Source: Rhipicephalus microplus
Lineage: Eukaryota; Arthropoda; Arachnida; Ixodida; Ixodidae
Reading direction: 5' to 3'
Assembly (NCBI RefSeq): GCF_043290135.1
Contig: NC_134701.1
Coordinates: 3,536,001 to 3,600,000 of the forward strand
DNA: 64,000 bases
In this document: positions 53,580-64,000 of the stretch, piece after piece
Position numbering within the stretch: the stretch's first letter is position 1
How the letters are laid out: every line of letters starts with the position of its first letter
The notes under the pieces: generated by a model
Database searches by the model: none
Seen by the model: only the letters and a program-made list of their open reading frames with translations
What the model was told of the DNA's origin: nothing
Made by a program: the position numbers and the translations under genes

Positions 53580-54810
53580 GACGTTTGCAAGCGCTTTCAC
53601 ATTAGATATCGCAGTTCCCGACTTGTAATGGTGAAAACACTGCATCTCACTAAGTGACATTGTTTAATGCGGTTTTACGACGGTTCATATCTTAACCTAA
53701 CCTAACATTCGTACTTGTATTGAAAAACGCTCTATTACACTGTTTCGTTCACAATTACGATATTTGCATAACCTCACAGTTTTTCACCAACTTATTGCAG
53801 TACAGAACGCTGTATCTCGCTAAATGACATTGTTCTTTAAGGTTTCACGATGCTTGCATGCGCTTTAACGAGAATATCACAATATAGCAGTTTCGCACTT
53901 GTAACGGTAGAACACGCAGTATTTGGCTTGTTCATGCCGTTTTGTGTGCATTCACAACATTTCACCTATCGCAGTTTAATACTCGCAATAAAACAACACT
54001 ATCTCGTTAGATGACGTCGTTTTTGGTAGTTTCATGACGCTACCTAGCTTAAACTAACCTAACCTAACCTAACCTTCGCAGTTCTATCGTTAGAAAACGT
54101 TTTACTCGCAACTTTACAATGTTTTCTACAAGATTACGACGGTTTCATGCGCTTTCACATTAGATATCGTAGTTCCCGACTTGTAATGTTGAAAAACACT
54201 ACATCTCACTAAGTGACATTGTTTAATGCGGTTTTACGACGGTTGATATGTCAACCTAACCTAACATTCGCACTTGTATCTAAAGACGCTCAATTACACT
54301 GTTTCGTTCACAATTACGATATTTGCTTGACCTCACAGTTTCTCACCAACCTATTACAGTACAGAACGCTGTATCTCGCTAAATGACATCGTTCTTAAGG
54401 TTTCACGATACTTGCATGCGCTTTACCGAGAATGTCACAACATAGCAGTTTCGCACTTGTAACGGTACAACACGCAGTATTTGGCTTGTTCATGCCGTTT
54501 TGTGTGCTTTCACAACATTTTACCTATCGCAGTTTCGTACTCGCAATAAAACAACACTATCTCGTTAGATGACGTCGTTTTTGGTGGTTTCACGACGCTA
54601 CCTAGCTTAAACTAACATAACTCAACCTAACATAACCTTCGCACTTCTATCGTTAGAAAACGTTTTACTCGCTACTTTACATTACTTTCTACAACATTAC
54701 GACGGTTTCAAGCGCTTTCACATTAGATATCGCAGTTCCCAACTTGTAAAGGTGAAAAACACTGCATCTAAGTGACATTGTTTAATGCGGTTTTAGCGCG
54801 GTTCATATCT

Positions 54811-54934
54811 TAACCTAACCTAACCTAACCTAACCCAACCTAACCTAACATAACCTAACCTAACCTAACCTAACCAAACCTAACCTAACCTAACCTAACC
54901 TAACCTAACCTAACCTAACCTAAGCTAACCTAAC
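54811..54934. repeat. Interstitial telomeric block T45
   Basis: 124 bp. The slot 1 start to its left is shortened (ctgcatctaagtgac), as it is left of T50. Confidence 0.93.
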
Positions 54935-56169
54935 GACGTTTGCAAGCGCTTTCACATTAGATATCGCAGTTCCCGACTTGTAATGGTGAAAAACTGCATC
55001 TCACTAAGTGACATTGTTTAATGCGGTTTTACGACGGTTCATATCTTAACCTAACCTAACATTGGTACTTGTATTGAAAAACGCTCTATTACACTGTTTC
55101 GTTCACAATTACGATATTTGCATAACCTCACAGTTTTTCACCAACTTATTGCAGTACAGAACGCTGTATCTCGCTAAATGACATTGTTCTTTAAGGTAAG
55201 GTTTCACGATGCTTGCATGCGCTTTAACGAGAATATCACAATATAGCAGTTTCGCACTTGTAACGGTAGAACACGCAGTATTTGGCTTGTTCATGCCGTT
55301 TTGTGTGCATTCACAACATTTCACCTATCGCAGTTTAATACTCGCAATAAAACAACACTATCTCGTTAGATGACGTCGTTTTTGGTAGTTTCACGACGCT
55401 ACCTAGCTTAAACTAACCTAACCTAACCTAACCTTCGCACTTCTATCCTTAGAAAACGTTTTACTTGCAACTTTACAATGTTTTCTACAAGATTACGACG
55501 GTTTCATGCGCTTTCACTTTAGATATCGTAGTTCCCGACTTTTAATGTTGAAAAACACTACATCTCACTAATTGACATTGTTTAATGCGGTTTTACGACG
55601 GTTGATATGTCAACCTAACCTAACATTCGCACTTGTATCTAAAGACGCTCAATTACACTGTTTCGTTCACAATTACGATATTTGCTTGACCTCACAGTTT
55701 CTCACCAACTTATTGCAGTACAGAACGCTGTATCTCGCTAAATGACATCGTTCTTTAAGGTTTCACGATGATTGCATGCGCTTTAACGAGAATATCACAT
55801 TATAGCAGTTTCGCACTTGTAACGGTACAACACGCAGTATCTGGCTTGTTCAAGCCGTTTTGTGTACTTTCACAACATTTCACCTATTGCAGTTTCGTAC
55901 ATGCAATAAAACAACACTATCTCGTTAGATGACGTCCTTTTTGGTGGTCTCACGACGCTACATAGCTTAAACTAACATAACTCAAGCTAACCTGCGCACT
56001 TCTATCTTTAGAAAACGTTTTACTCGCAATTTTACAATGTTTTCTACAAGATTACGACGGTTTCATGCGCTTTCACATTAGATATCGTAGTTCCCAACTT
56101 GTAAAGTTGAAAAACACTGCATCTCACTAAGTGACATTGTTTAATGCGGTTTTAGCGCGGTTCATATCT

Positions 56170-56877
56170 TAACCTAACCTAACCTAACCTAACCCAACCT
56201 AACCTAACCTAACCTAACCTAACCTAACCTAACCAAACCTAACCTAACCTAACCTAACCTTACCTAACCTAACCTAACCTAACCCAACCCAACCTAACCT
56301 AACCTAACCTAAACTAACCTAACCCAACCTAACCTAACCTAACCTAACCTAACCCAACCTAACCCAACCCAACCCAACCTAACCTAACCTAAGCTAACCT
56401 AACCTAACCAAACCTAACCTAACCTAACTTAACCTAACCTAACGTAACCTAACCTAACCTAACCTATTGTAACGTAACCTAACCTTACCTGACCTAACCT
56501 AACCTAACCTAACGTAACCTAACCTAACCTAACATAACCTAACGTAACCTAACCTAACCTAACCTAACGTAACCTAACCTAACCTAACCCAACCTAACCC
56601 AACCCAACAACACCCAACACAACCTAGCCTAACCTAACCTAACCTTACCTAACCTAACCAAATTATCCTTACCTAACCTAACCTAACCTAACCTAACGTA
56701 ACCTAACCTAACCTAACGTAACCTAACCTAACCTAACCTAACCCAACCTAACCTAACCTAACCTAACCTAACCCAACTCAACCCAACCTAACCTAATCTA
56801 ACCTAACCTAACCTAACCTAACCTAACCTAACCAAACCTAACCTAACCTAACCTAACCTAACCTAACCTAACCTAAC
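56170..56877. repeat. Long interstitial telomeric block T46
   Basis: About 708 bp of the T39 family with its own variants: ttgtaacgtaacc where others have ttctaacgtaacc, and cacaacctagcc. The aaattatcctt tag lies near 56660. The right flank is acgacggttgcaagagc. Confidence 0.95.
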
Positions 56878-58112
56878 GACGGTTGCAAGAGCTTTCACAT
56901 TAAATATCGCTGTTCCCCACTTTTAATGGTGAAAAACACTGCATCTCAGTAATTGACATTGTTTAATGCGTTTTACGACGGTTCATATCTTAACCTAACC
57001 TAACATTCGCACTTGTATCTAAAAACGCTCTATTACACTGTTTTGTTCAATATTACGATATTTGCATAACCTCACAGTTTTTCACCAACTTATTGCAGTA
57101 CAGAACGCTGTATCTCGCTAAATGACATTGTTCTTTAAGGTTTCACGATGCTTGCATGCGCTTTAACGAGAATATCACAATATAGCAGTTTCGCACTTCT
57201 AACGGTAGAACACGCAGTATTTGGCTTGTTCATGCCGTTTTGTGTGCATTCACAACATTTCACCTATCGCAGTTTAATACTCGCAATAAAACAACACTAT
57301 CTCGTTAGATGACGTCGTTTTTGGTAGTTTCATGACGCTACCTAGCTTAAACTAACCTAACCCAACCTAACCTTCGCACTTCTATCGTTAGAAAACGTTT
57401 TACTCGCAACTTTACAATGTTTTCTACAAGATTACGACGGTTTCATGCGCTTTCACATTAGATATCGTAGTTCCCGACTTGTAATGTTGAAAAACACTAC
57501 ATCTCACTAAGTGACATTGTTTAATGCGGTTTTACGACGGTTGATATGTCAACCTAACCTAACATTCGCACTTGTATCTAAAGACGCTCAATTACACTGT
57601 TTCGTTCACAATTACGATATTTGCTTGGCCTCACAGTTTCTCACCAACTTATTACAGTACAGAACGCTGTATCTCGCTAAATGACATCGTTCTTAAGGTT
57701 TCACGATACTTGCATGCGCTTTACCGAGAATGTCACAACATAGCAGTTTCGCACTTGTAACGGTACAACACGCAGTATTTGGCTTGTTCATGCCGTTTTG
57801 TGTGCTTTCACAACATTTTACCTATCGCAGTTTCGTACTCGCAATAAAACAACACTATATCGTTAGATGACGTCGTTTTTGGTGGTTTCACGACGCTACC
57901 TAGCTTAAACTAACATAACTCAACCTAACATAACCTTCGCACTTCTATCGTTAGAAAACGTTTTACTCGCTACTTTACATTGCTTTCTACAACATGACGA
58001 CGGTTTCAAGCGCTTTCACATTAGATATCGCAGTTCCCAACTTGTAAAGGTGAAAAACACTGCATCTCACTAAGTGACATTGTTTAATGCGGTTTTAGCG
58101 CGGTTCATATCT

Positions 58113-58226
58113 TAACCTAACCTAACCTAACCTAACCTAACCCAACCTAACCTAACATAACCTAACCTAACCTAACCTAACCAAACCTAACCTAACCTAA
58201 CCTAACCTAACCTATGCTAACCTAAC
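58113..58226. repeat. Interstitial telomeric block T47
   Basis: 114 bp with a private cctatgctaacc at the right edge. Confidence 0.93.
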
Positions 58227-59462
58227 GACGTTTGCAAGCGCTTTCACATTAGATATCGCAGTTCCCGACTTGTAATGGTGAAAAACACTGCATCTCACTA
58301 AGTGACATTGTTTAATGCGGTTTTACGACGGTTCATATCTTAACCTAACCTAACATTCGTACTTGTATTGAAAAACGCTCTATTACACTGTTTCGTTCAC
58401 AATTACGATATTTGCATAACCTCACAGTTTTTCACCAACTTATTGCAGTACAGAACGCTGTATCTCGCTAAATGACATTGTTCTTTAAGGTTTCACGATG
58501 CTTGCATGCGCTTTAACGAGAATATCACAATAAAGCAGTTTCGCACTTGTAACGGTAGAACACGCAGTATTTGGCTTGTTCATGCCGTTTTGTGTGCATT
58601 CACAACATTTCACCTATCGCAGTTTAATACTCGCAATAAAACAACACTATCTCGTTAGATGACGTCGTTTTTGGTAGTTTCATGACGCTACCTAGCTTAA
58701 ACTAACCTAACCTAACCTAACCTTCGCACTTCTATCGTTAGAAAACGTTTTACTCGCAACTTTACAATGTTTTCTACAAGATTACGACGGTTTCATGCGC
58801 TTTCACATTAGATATCGTAGTTCCCGACTTGTAATGTTGAAAAACACTACATCTCACTAAGTGACATTGTTTAATGCGGTTTTACGACGGTTGATATGTC
58901 AACCTAACCTAACATTCGCACTTGTATCTAAAGACGCTCAATTACACTGTTTCGTTCACAATTACGATATTTGCTTGACCTCACAGTTTCTCACCAACTT
59001 ATTACAGTACAGAACGCTGTATCTCGCTAAATGACATCGTTCTTAAGGTTTCACGATACTTGCATGCGCTTTACCGAGAATGTCACAACATAGCAGTTTC
59101 GCAGTTGTAACGGTACAACACGCAGTATTTGGCTTGTCCATGCCGTTTTGTGTGCTTTCACAACATTTTAGCTATCGCAGTTTCGTACTCGCAATAAAAC
59201 AACACTATCTCGTTAGATGACGTCGTTTTTGGTGGTTTCACGACGCTACCTAGCTTAAACTAACATAACTCAACCTAACATAACCTTCGCACTTCTATCG
59301 TTAGAAAACGTTTTACTCGCTACTTTACATTGCTTTCTACAACATTACGACGGTTTCAAGCGCTTTCACATTAGATATCGCAGTTCCCAACTTGTAAAGG
59401 TGAAAAACACTGCATCTCACTAAGTGACATTGTTTAATGCGGTTTTAGCGCGGTTCATATCT

Positions 59463-60245
59463 TAACCTAACCTAACCTAACCTAACCTAACCCAACCTAA
59501 CCTAACATAACCTAACCTAACCTAACCTAACCTAACCAAACCTAACCTAACCTGACCTAACCTAACCTAACCTTACCTAACCTAACCTAACCTAACCCAA
59601 CCCAACCCAACCTAACCTAACCTAACCTAACCTAAACTAACCTAACCCAACCTAACCTAACCTAACCTAACCTAACCCAACCTAACCCAACCCAACCCAA
59701 CCTAACCTAACCTAAGCTAACCTAACCTAACCTAACCAAACCTAACCTAACCTAACTTAACCTAACCTAACGTAACCTAACCTAACCTAACCTATTCTAA
59801 CGTAACCTAACCTTACCTGACCTAACCTAACCTAACGTAACCTAACCTAACCTAACATAACCTAACGTAACCTAACCTAACCTAACCTAACGTAACCTAA
59901 CCTAACCTAACCCAACCTAACCGAACCTAACCCAACCCAACCCAACCCAACAACACCCAACACAACCTAACCTAACCTAAGCTAACCTAACCAAATTATC
60001 CTTACCTAACCTAACCTAACCTAACGTAACCTAACCTAACCTAACCTAACGTAACCTAACCTAACCTAACGTAACCTAACCTAACCTAACCTAACCTAAC
60101 CTAACCTAACCCAACCTAACCTAACCTAACCTAACCTAACCCAACTCAACCCAACCTAACCTAATCTAACCTAACCTAACCTAACCTAACCTAACCAAAC
60201 CTAACCTAACCTAACCTAACCTAACCTAACCTAACCTAACCTAAC
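59463..60245. repeat. Long interstitial telomeric block T48
   Basis: About 783 bp, the longest block, of the T39 family, with the aaattatcctt tag near 59993 and aagctaacc just before it. Confidence 0.95.
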
Positions 60246-60923
60246 GACGGTTGCAAGCGCTTTCACATTGAATATCGCAGTTCCCCACTTTTAATGGTGA
60301 AAAACACTGCATCTCAGTAATTGACATTGTTTAATGCGGTTTTACGACGGTTCATATCTTAACCTAACCTAACATTCGCACTTGTATCTAAAAACGCTCT
60401 ATTACACTGTTTTGTTCAATATTACGATATTTGCATAACCTCACAGTTTTTCACCAACTTATTGCAGTACAGAACGCTGTATCTCGCTAAATGACATTGT
60501 TCTTTAAGGTTTCACGATGCTTGCATGCGCTTTAACGAGAATATCACAATATAGCAGTTTCGCACTTGTAACGGTAGAACACGCAGTATTTGCCTTGTTC
60601 ATGCCGTTTTGTGTGCTTTCACAACATTTCACCTATCGCAGTTTAATACTCGCTATAAAACAACACTATCTCTTTAGATGACGTCGTTTTTGGTAGTTTC
60701 ACGACGCTACCTAGCTTAAACTAACATAACTCAACCTAACGTAATCTTCGCACTTCTATCGTTAGAAAACGTTTTACTCGCTACTTTACATTGCTTTCTA
60801 CAACATTACGACGGTTTCAAGCGCTTTCACATTAGATATCGCAGTTCCCAAGTTGTAAAGGTGAAAAACACTGCATCTCACTAAGTGACATTGTTTATTG
60901 CGGTTTTACGACGGTTCATACCT

Positions 60924-61047
60924 TAACCTAACGTAACCTAACCTAACCTAACCCAACCTAACCTAACATACCCTAACCTAACCTAACCTAACCAAACCTA
61001 ACCTAACGTAACCTAACCTAACCTAACCTAACCTAACCTAACCTAAC
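60924..61047. repeat. Interstitial telomeric block T49
   Basis: 124 bp with cctaacataccctaacc, otherwise like T44. Confidence 0.93.
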
Positions 61048-61716
61048 GACGTTTGCAAGCGCTTTCACATTAGATATCGCAGTTCCCGACTTGTAATGGT
61101 GAAAAACACTGCATCTCACTAAGTGACATTGTTTAATGCGGTTTTACGACGGTTCATATCTTAACCTAACCTAACATTCGTACTTGTATTGAAAAACGCT
61201 CTATTACACTGTTTCGTTCACAATTACGATATTTGCATAACCTCACAGTTTTTCACCAACTTATTGCAGTACAGAACGCTGTATCTCGCTAAATGACATT
61301 GTTCTTTAAGGTTTCACGATGCTTGCATGCGCTTTAACGAGAATATCACAATATAGCAGTTTCGCACTTGTAACGGTAGAACACGCAGTATTTGGCTTGT
61401 TCATGCCGTTTTGTGTGCATTCACAACATTTCACCTATCGCAGTTTAATACTCGCAATAAAACAACACTATCTCGTTAGATGACGTCGTTTTTGGTAGTT
61501 TCACGACGCTACCTAGCTTAAACTAACCTAACCTAACATAACCTTCGCACTTCTATCGTTAGAAAACGTTTTACTCGCTACTTTACATTGCTTTCTACAA
61601 CATTACGACGGTTTCAAGCGCTTTCACATTAGATATCGCAGTTCCCAACTTGTAAAGGTGAAAAACACTGCATCTAAGTGACATTGTTTAAGGCGGTTTT
61701 AGCGCGGTTCATATCT

Positions 61717-61835
61717 TAACCTAACCTAACCTAACCTAACCCAACCTAACCTAACATAACCTAACCTAACCTAACCTAACCAAACCTAACCTAACCTAAC
61801 CTAACCTAACCTAACCTAACCTAAGCTAACCTAAC
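61717..61835. repeat. Interstitial telomeric block T50
   Basis: 119 bp, the counterpart of T45. The left flank has ttaaggcggttttagcg, a private change. Confidence 0.93.
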
Positions 61836-63076
61836 GACGTTTGCAAGCGCTTTCACATTAGATATCGCAGTTCCCGACTTGTAATGGTGAAAAACACTGC
61901 ATCTCAATAAGTGACATTGTTTAATGCGGTTTTACGACGGTTCATATCTTAACCTAACCTAACATTGGTACTTGTATTGAAAAACGCTCTATTACACTGT
62001 TTCGTCCACAATTACGATATTTGCATAACCTCACAGTTTTTCACCAACTTATTGCAGTACAGAACGCTGTATCTCGCTAAATGACATTGTTCTTTAAGGT
62101 AAGGTTTCACGATGCTTGCATGCGCTTTAACGAGAATATCACAATATAGCAGTTTCGCACTTGTAACGGTAGAACACGCAGTATTTGGCTTGTTCATGCC
62201 GTTTTGTGTGCATTCACAACATTTCACCTATCGCAGTTTAATACTCGCAATAAAACAACACTATCTCGTTAGATGACGTCGTTTTTGGTAGTTTCATGAC
62301 GCTACCTAGCTTAAACTAACCTAACCTAACCTAACCTTCGCACTTCTATCGTTAGAAAACGTTTTACTCGCAACTTTACAATGTTTTCTACAAGATTACG
62401 ACGGTTTCATGCGCTTTCACTTTAGATATCGTAGTTCCCGACTTGTAATGTTGAAAAACACTACATCTCACTAAGTGACATTGTTTAATGCGGTTTTACG
62501 ACGGTTGATGTGTCAACCTAACCTAACATTCGCACTTGTATCTAAAGACGCTCAATTACACTGTTTCGTTCACAATTACGATATTTGCTTGACCTCACAG
62601 TTTCTCACCAACTTATTACAGTACAGAACGCTGTATCTCGCTAAATGACATCGTTCTTAAGGTTTCACGATACTTGCATGCGCTTTACCGAGAATGTCAC
62701 AACATAGCAGTTTCGCACTTGTAACGGTACAACACGCAGTATTTGGCTTGTTCATGCCGTTTTGTGTGCTTTCACAATATTTTACCTATCGCAGTTTCGT
62801 ACTCGCTATAAAACAACACTATCTCGTTAGATGACGTCGTTTTTGGTGGTTTCACGACGCTACCTAGCTTAAACTAACATAACTCAACCTAACATAACCT
62901 TCGCACTTCTATCGTTAGAAAACGTTTTACTCGCTACTTTACATTGCTTTCTACAACATTACGACGGTTTCAAGCGCTTTCACATTAGATATCGCAGTTC
63001 CCAACTTGTAAAGGGGAAAAACACTGCATCTCACTAAGTGACATTGTTTAATGCGGTTTTAGCGCGGTTCATATCT

Positions 63077-63205
63077 TAACCTAACCTAACCTAACCTAAC
63101 CTAACCCAACCTAACCTAACATAACCTAACCTAACCTAACCTAACCTAACCAAACCTAACCTAACGTAACCTAACCTAACCTAACCTAACCTAAGCTAAC
63201 CTAAC
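63077..63205. repeat. Interstitial telomeric block T51
   Basis: 129 bp, the last block in the window, with CCCAA, CATAA, CCAAA, CGTAA and AGCTAA variants in the order seen in T23 and T29. Confidence 0.93.
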
Positions 63206-64000
63206 GACGTTTGCAAGCGCTTTCACATTAGATATCGCAGTTCCCGACTTGTAATGGTGAAAAACACTGCATCTCACTAAGTGACATTGTTTAATGCGGT
63301 TTTACGACGGTTCATATCTTAACCTAACCTAACATTGGTACTTGTATTGAAAAACGCTCTATTACACTGTTTCGTTCACAATTGCGATATTTGCATAACC
63401 TCACAGTTTTTCACCAACTTATTGCAGTACAGAACGCTGTATCTCGCTAAATGACATCGTTCTTTAAGGTTTCACGATGCTTGCATGCGCTTTAACGAGA
63501 ATATCACATTATAGCAGTTTCGCACTTGTAACGGTACAACACGCAGTATCTGGCTTGTTCAAGCCGTTTTGTGTACTTTCACAACATTTCACCTATTGCA
63601 GTTTCGTTCATGCAATAAAACAACACTATCTCGTTAGATGACGTCGTTTTTGGTAGTTTCATGACGCTACCTAGCTTAAACTAACCTAACCTAACCTTCG
63701 CACTTCTATCGTTAGAAAACGTTTTACTCGCAACTTTACAATGTTTTCTACAAGATTACGACGGTTTCATGCGCTTTCACAATAGATATCGTAGTTCCCG
63801 ACTTGTAATGTTGAAAAACACTACATCTCACTAAGTGACATTGTTTAATGCGGTTTTACGACGGTTGATATGTCAACCTAACCTAACATTCGCACTTGTA
63901 TCTAAAGACGCTCAATTACACTGTTTCGTTCACAATTACGATATTTGCTTGACCTCACAGTTTCTCACCAACTTATTACAGTACAGAACGCTGTATCTCG

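Larger units (their letters stand above)
50667..54810. repeat. 5.5-kb segment D2, near-identical copy of D1
   Basis: Order T42, V-Z, T43, N unit, T44, V-Z. It shares private markers with D1: gcttgcgtgcgc (51048), cactacatactaag (51388), acaatatttgcttg, gcagttgtaacgg, tttcacattttacc (51696), gtgacactg and gtttttttcaatatt. One visible difference is cgttagaaaa here against cgtaagaaaa at about 46342. No gene was seen. Confidence 0.88.
54811..61716. repeat. 6.9-kb segment E1
   Basis: Order T45, X/V chimera, Z/X chimera, T46, N-like unit, Z, T47, V-Z, T48, N unit, T49, V/Z chimera. The unit after T45 carries ttaaggtaaggtttcac (55191), a 5-bp duplication seen again only at 62094. The Z/X chimera switches class near 55713 (cttattgcagtac). 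No gene was seen; open frames at 55109-55324 and 57572-57760 are repeat shadows. Confidence 0.85.
61717..64000. repeat. 6.9-kb segment E2, partial copy running off the window
   Basis: Order T50, X/V chimera, Z, T51, X/V chimera, start of Z. The first part repeats E1 at an offset of about 6.9 kb, including ttaaggtaaggtttcac at 62094. The window ends in slot 3 of a Z unit, so the array continues to the right. No gene was seen. Confidence 0.85.

Noticed and set aside
55109..55324. 71-codon minus-strand frame, identical at 62012-62227
   Set aside because: Both are satellite slots 2 to 4, opened by the shared 5-bp duplication; identity reflects the 6.9-kb segment copy.
57572..57760. 62-codon plus-strand frame
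   Set aside because: It begins at TTG and exists because one base change at 57628 turns the usual TGA (cttgacc) into TGG; elsewhere the same satellite stretch is closed.
1..64000. CRISPR-like array (regular repeats with spacers)
   Set aside because: The spacers are themselves repeats, unit length is 93 or 560 bp, there are no cas genes, and the context is eukaryotic.

Overview
The window is a eukaryotic, gene-poor tandem-repeat domain. It is almost entirely an AT-rich satellite interrupted by 51 blocks of degenerate CCTAA repeats, which is the C-strand of TTAGG. TTAGG is the telomeric repeat typical of arthropods, and the only recognisable protein-coding remnant is the GIY-YIG endonuclease end of a Penelope-like retroelement (PLE), a class abundant in chelicerates, ticks included. 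I therefore read this as a subtelomeric or telomere-associated array of an arthropod, possibly a tick. The species is an inference; the repeat structure is directly visible. There are no tRNA, rRNA or bacterial-type genes, and no credible host gene.

The satellite has nested levels. The base unit is about 93 bp (80-107 bp). Six diverged versions, called slots 1 to 6 here, make a unit of about 560 bp; the clearest copy is 691-1250. The usual arrangement is one or two 560-bp units, then one extra monomer whose centre is a CCTAA block of about 75 to 780 bp, giving a block about every 1.3 kb. I name five main 560-bp unit classes by linked diagnostic variants. X has cattggtac and gttcaagcc. Y has taaatacg and ggcacaagacg. 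Z has taaagacg and gagaatgtcac. W has attaaaaaacg and acaacatag. V has cattcgtac, ggtagaacac and agtttaatac.

Layout. Positions 1-11510 hold mostly X-Y pairs, and 11511-14819 repeats the first 3.3 kb. Positions 14820-22746 are mixed. Positions 22747-43072 hold two and a half copies of a large unit of 7.2 kb or 10.0 kb, one copy carrying an extra 2.73 kb. At 43093-43817 a PLE fragment interrupts a CCTAA block. From 45.2 kb on, a nearly identical 5.5-kb tandem duplication and a 6.9-kb duplication contain the four longest CCTAA blocks (about 710-780 bp). CCTAA is always on the + strand, so if the polarity matches the chromosome end, the telomere lies to the left. About 10.5 kb (roughly 16%) of the window is CCTAA-type sequence.

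Nothing here works together as a gene system. The interest lies in how telomeric repeat and satellite are joined: every CCTAA tract sits at the same homologous point of the 93-bp monomer, and CCTAA tracts appear to mark several unequal-exchange junctions. Alignments were made by eye, so boundaries are good to a few bases and no identity percentages were computed.
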